Positions 38,601-44,600 of a stretch of 64,000 nt of DNA are shown here, one piece after another (position 1 is the stretch's first letter; each line of letters starts with the position of its first letter). Location of the stretch: contig ML681998.1 in the NCBI GenBank assembly GCA_007922195.1, positions 12,023,893 through 12,087,892 on the forward strand. Direction: 5' to 3'. This DNA is from Podocnemis expansa (lineage: Eukaryota > Chordata > Testudines > Podocnemididae). Made by a program: the position numbers and the translations under genes. The notes below the pieces were generated by a model. It saw nothing but the letters and a program-made list of their open reading frames with translations. It was not told the origin of the DNA and searched no databases.

Positions 38601-41600
38601 TAATTAAATGGGAGATGCCCTCTTACTGAAATTACTCTTGCTAAAGCGCCCATAAAGCTTTAAAGCCACGGGGCTAATTAAAAGCTACTAGAAGCCATTG
38701 CTTATGAATTAAGATATTTCATCCCTGAACACTGCATTCAAGATTCATTTTAGAGATTTTTTTGGACCATGAGCTGTATTACGTAAATTTGAATTTACTT
38801 AGTCACTTGATTATTTGCTTTGAATGTGCCTAGTAATGTTATAATTCTACCATGATAGTTAAAACTATTTAAAATCAAATTTGAATCTGAAGCTAAATGT
38901 TTACAGCACAATAATTATATTTCTATAGTAAATTGGTTAAATGTCTGAAAAGTGCAGTTCCTCTCCCTAATTCTTAAACCAGGACTGAGGCAGAAACAAA
39001 AGCCTGTTCATAATTTCTGCACAGGGCCACCCTACTCTTGGTAATATCAGTCATGTTTTAGCAACAGGAGGGTCACAAACAGAAGAGTAAGTAAAGGGCT
39101 TTCCTTCATGCCCTTTAACTACTGCTTTGCTCATTAAATCACAGTTCCGTAAGCAGTGATTTTAGTCATCAAGACTAAGTTTTGCTCGTAGGAAACAAAT
39201 TAATTTAGGTGCCACTTTTTATCAAGTACCTTGTGATAAATCAAAAATCACACACACTCACTAAAAGCATTAGAAAAAGGAGTGGAACTTATTCAGAAAT
39301 ATTCCACCTAAAACCTACAAGGAGGTAACATGGAAAAAGAAAAACTTATAGCTGGATAATGAAGTCCAAAGAAATCTCTGAATATAAAGATTACCCTTTT
39401 GCAGCTGGCATAATTAATTCAATAAAAGAAAACTTTGCTGTCTTACTTCAGACAATTCTGGCAGACTTACCATGTTTAGAGTTTCTTTTCAAACCCGGTT
39501 GTTGCTGGGGAGGAGGAGGTGGGGGTGGGGGCGGGGGAGGAGAATCTCTTTCATGACTTATTACCCTGTCAACTGATCCATATATTGCTAAAGTCAGGCA
39601 GTTGTACCATCCTCTTAGGACCAATCCATCTGTATTGACCTAGTTTGTAAAGGAGAGAACATCTTTAAAAAAACTCAACATGAACCTGACAATTTTTATA
39701 CTTCAAAACTGTAGATTAATATGTTTTATATCGACTCCAGATTTTTAAAAGTTACAAAACATACTGATTACACCAAATTAATAATTTTACAATCCAGAGC
39801 AAATAGTATAACCCTTTTCAAAGGCCCTAAGTCCAGTTTATCATAACATTAATTGGGATGGATCACACTGGAACGCTGATCTGAATGCAGCAAATAGATA
39901 GACAGACACAATGGGTATGCAAAGATGTGGGCTACAATCACTAATAATTCTGTTTTATAACTGTCAACAAATGATTAAATGATGATGTAAAGAAGAGCAT
40001 TGTGTAGCTCGAAAGGTTGTCTGTTTCACCAACAGAGGTGGGCCCAATAAAAGATCATAGCTTACTCTCTTCTTAAAAAATAATTAATGATATGCCTCCA
40101 TATTTGTAAGAAACAATCTGAAAGGAGAAAGGTCAAACCTCTTTATTCTTCACGTTTGTACATTTATGACGTTTGACTTAAGTGTTCTCCAGATACGCAG
40201 ACTGAGACCAGGAGTAGACCCAGATATGAAGTGGCTTGGCTCTCTCATCATGAAGCAACCTGAATCTCAGACCCCTGCCAGTTCACCAATCAGGCCAAAT
40301 TCTGAGAAGAACATTCACCAGGAAGGCTGCAATTGCCCAGTTCCTTTTCCGTAGTAAACTTAATAGGAGCTGCTGAGTAATTAACACTTGCAAAATCAAG
40401 CCACTTATTTGGAACTTAACTTTAGTCTAATTTTTAAAATCCTGGACCCAGTGTATTAGACATTTGAACTGTATGGGATAGCTTAGAATACAGTATGAGC
40501 TCTTTAGAGTAGAATCTTCCCCTACAACTGCTTTGCACAATCCTGAACAAAATAGCTTCTCAGGAAGAAGTAAAGCATTCAAATTATAGCATAAATAAAT
40601 ACAATAATTACCTTTGCATTGGGTCTAAAGATAATTGAAGAATTCTCATCATATTCAAGGCTGTTAAACAGAACACAAACTTATTTTTCAACATTTAACT
40701 AAACTCCTTTAAACACAAACTACAGACATTTCTGCACATGACCCTATAATTCTAGTTTTCACCTTAAGTAAAGAAAGGGAATAAAACTTCAAGTCGGTAT
40801 CATACAACATGCTTATCAATTTAGGAATGCAAAAGGCCCAAAGTACTTTCACTATATATTCACCACAAAGAGATGATGCCAGCTAAAGAATCACAGTTGG
40901 ATTCTTCTACTCAGACCCTTTAAGCACAGATCTCTTTCACTTCACTCAAAGAATAACAAAGAGAGAGGCAAATAGGGTTCATGCTAGAGAAAGAGTAGAG
41001 TGAGGCAAGTATGGAAGCACAGATGGGCAGGCCAGAATACACATACATTCTCCAGTCTCTCAGGTTTTTAGGAATAGATAAAGCTGTACTGTCTTTTCTG
41101 CTGAGCCATCTCCTCACACACAAACCTTAAGCACACCCACAAAACAGCACGGAATCATGGTGCAGGGAATGAAAAAGTGCTTATAAACACAAATTTATGA
41201 ATTTCTATTATTAATAGTATTTAGAAATAAGGGGCCAATCCTACAAACACTTACTACTGACCAAAATACTTATTAACTTGAATAATCCCATTACAAAGAA
41301 CATGGCTACTCAATGAAGTAAGTATTATGGCTAGTAGTGTTTCCACTATCAGATCCTAAATCTATATTTTAAAAAATAAGAAACTCCTTTGGAGATTTAG
41401 CAATACTGGGCTGAATTTTATTTCTATACAGCAAGAAATACAGCACATTCTTCTCAAGAAAAACATTCAGTGCTATGCAAAAACTCATGAATGTATGAAA
41501 TACATAATTCTCAAGTACTTACCTTCCCAACCTGTCAAAAACAGGGGCACTTGGCTTGCTGACATTGTTGAAAAACAGGTCTAACTGAAATGTATGTGGA

Positions 41601-44600
41601 GATGTCTCTCTGGCAATAGAACAAAGGTAAAAAATAATCCTGTCAGGCTTCACTTAACTAGAACAAACAAAACCTGAAAGCCCTAAAATGTTATTTTTCT
41701 AAACCCGAAAGAAAATACTGAATATATACATTACGTATTCAGCTGATGCATAACCACAGGCTACATTCCTATACTGCAGTTTTTACTGCAATTCACAAGT
41801 TCCAAACAAAATGCAAGGCACGTCCTTCTGAATATTTTGGGACTTACCCATAAGCTCTACTGTCAGGCAAACCAGTGTGAGCTCTTATTCCTGGAGGAAT
41901 GACACGTACTTCATTTATATAAACTACACATGGAAAACGAACTACATCTATATTGGTACTTTGCTAAAAACAAAAACAAAAAAAAGTTAAAAAGCTTGAA
42001 AAACACTTTTTTTACTTACATTCCAACTTATTTATATGCCCTCTATTTAAAAAACCCCAATTTCTTAAACTTACTACTGTACTACGACAAGTATAATACC
42101 TTAGATTAATATAATTGACAGAGTAGAAAAAAAAATCTATTTTTTTTCAGCTTGTACATTTGAAAGCATCTTGTGTACAGAAAGTTTCATTATTTCCCCT
42201 ATAGAATTATTTCCCTTTTTATGTGAGAGGGCCTTTCAAACAGTAACAAGGGGAGAAACATTTTGAAAACTATCATAACAACAAAAATCAGCATAGGAAC
42301 TGAATCTACTTTTGAAATTCACTAATTTCCAACCAATTAGTGTGCCTTCAACAAACACTGTCAAGTTCATAACTGTAGAAGAAATAAAACATGTTCTAAT
42401 TTTAAATATATTGTAGGACATATTGAAGACTACAGCCAGCATTCTGAGAGAGATGGGCAAAGATAATATTTGGTGCTGACTTTTCTAGCTCTGCAGCAGC
42501 ATTTGAAAACTTTCTAGAGATGCACACATTTCTTGGCATCTCACAAGTCAGGGATGGCAGAGACCTTTTAAACCATTCAAACATTAGGACATGATATGTA
42601 TGTGCAAACAAAGATATAACAAAAATAAATGTGTGCTGGCTTCCAATGCATTAGAAAATGAACAATAATCAGAGTTTTCCAAAATATAAAAGACATTGTT
42701 TCACCCAACCATAAACACTCATTATTGGACTCCTTCCACCAAATTTTATATATTCTCACAAGATACATTTCTAATACAGGAAAAACATAAAAGTATATCT
42801 ATCCCTAATACCAAACAATAGGCAAGGAAATAAAAGTGTTTCTTACAGATGAGCAGCCACTTTTTATGAAGCTCATAATCACATTTCTCATTATTCTGGT
42901 TCTAATACTATATATAGAGCCCTGTGCGGATCCAAAAATGTGGAACCGCATCCGATTCTCATCCGCTCAGTGATAACATTAATCCGATCCGACATCCGCA
43001 TGCCAAGATTTAGCTGGATCTGTAACCACAACTGCAACCAAGCTTGGGCTCACATACAACTATTCAGCCTTTAATTGGTTCATTCCCCAAATGGGTCCCA
43101 CCCACTTTTTCCTTTCTTGTTTGTGGTTCGCATGCTGTGCTATCAATCAGATTTCTTTGCCCACCTATGAAATCTCTGATTGACAGCAATGGCTTGCCAA
43201 CTGGAAGCAAGAAAAGGAATAAAGCAGGCAGGGGAATGAGCCAATCAAAGGCCAGCAGTGAGTCCCCAAGTCCCACCTTGAGACTCTGATTGGCTGGCAG
43301 ATCACAATCTAGGATTGGCCAGAGCGCTTTCTGCTTCCCCTGAATGCTGCCTGTAGCAGTTTCAGCAATGGATCGCAGTGTGATAAGGTAACAATAAAAG
43401 CTGCATCCGTGAGTTGATCAGGAGCAATGAGTCTGTGGTTATCCGCACCCGCGGATCTGTAGCAGATACCTGCAGATTTGCAGGGCTCTAACTATATATC
43501 CATTAGTCCATGGCTCAACAAAAGTGGAACACACCGAGGGGTCAGCCTAAAAAGTGCAGGTGACTAGGTGGGAGCCTTCCAACGGCAGATGTGGTAGCAA
43601 AAACCCTAACTTGTTTTCAGACTGAGCTTGATAAGTTTACGGAGGAAATGGTACAATGAGACTGCTTATAATGCTGTATGGCCCAACCAAAACTGCTGTT
43701 AGCAAATATCTCCAACAGCCTGAGATGGAACACTAGATGAGTTGGGCTCCGAGTTATGACAAAAAATTCTTCCAAATGTCTGGCTGGTTCATCTTGTCCA
43801 CGTGCTCCAGGTATAACTGATTACCATATTTGGGGTCAAGAAGGAATTTTTTTCTCCAGGTCAGATTAGCAGGAATGCTGAAGGCTTTTTGCCATCCTCT
43901 GTAGCATGGGACTTGGGGCACTTACAGGTTTCACTAAAGTAAATGGTGAATACCCTGTAACTTGAAATCTTAAATCAAGATTTGAGGATTTCAGTAACTC
44001 AGCCCAAGGTTATGGGCCCATTACAAGAGTGGGTGGCTGATCTGCAGAAGGTCAGACTAGATCAGGGGTCGGCAATCCCCAGCACACATGACAAAAATGG
44101 CATGGGGGCCAACCCTGAGTAGCACACGCCACCGCTCAGGCTCCCTCACTGGCCCCACTCCCCCAGCGCTGAACGGCCAGGTGCTAAGAGCCACGTGCTG
44201 CGGTTCCAGGCCCCTGCTGGGGAGTGCGGCCAACAGGGACAAAGAATCACTGGCATGCGGGTCTCCTGGCAGGGCTGGAAGGGAGCGAGACAGGTCAGCC
44301 TGCCCACTTTTAGCTCCAAACCCAGAGCTGGAAGCCAATCGCCAGCGGGGGCAGAAGCCAGCCACAGCCGGGACCCAGAGGCCGCCCACTGGCAGGGATG
44401 GGAACCAGCCCCAGCCCCAAACCAGAGACCTAGTCATGCCACCTTTTGGCCTCGCCCCCAGCACCTGCTTGAGGGTGCAGTGGGCAGTGCTGGCATGGAG
44501 ACCGGCAAAGGTTGCTGACCCCTGGATGGCCACAAAGTCTACGGGTCAATTAACAACATTACAACAAAGGAAAAGAATGCTGATCTTAGTGATGATAATT

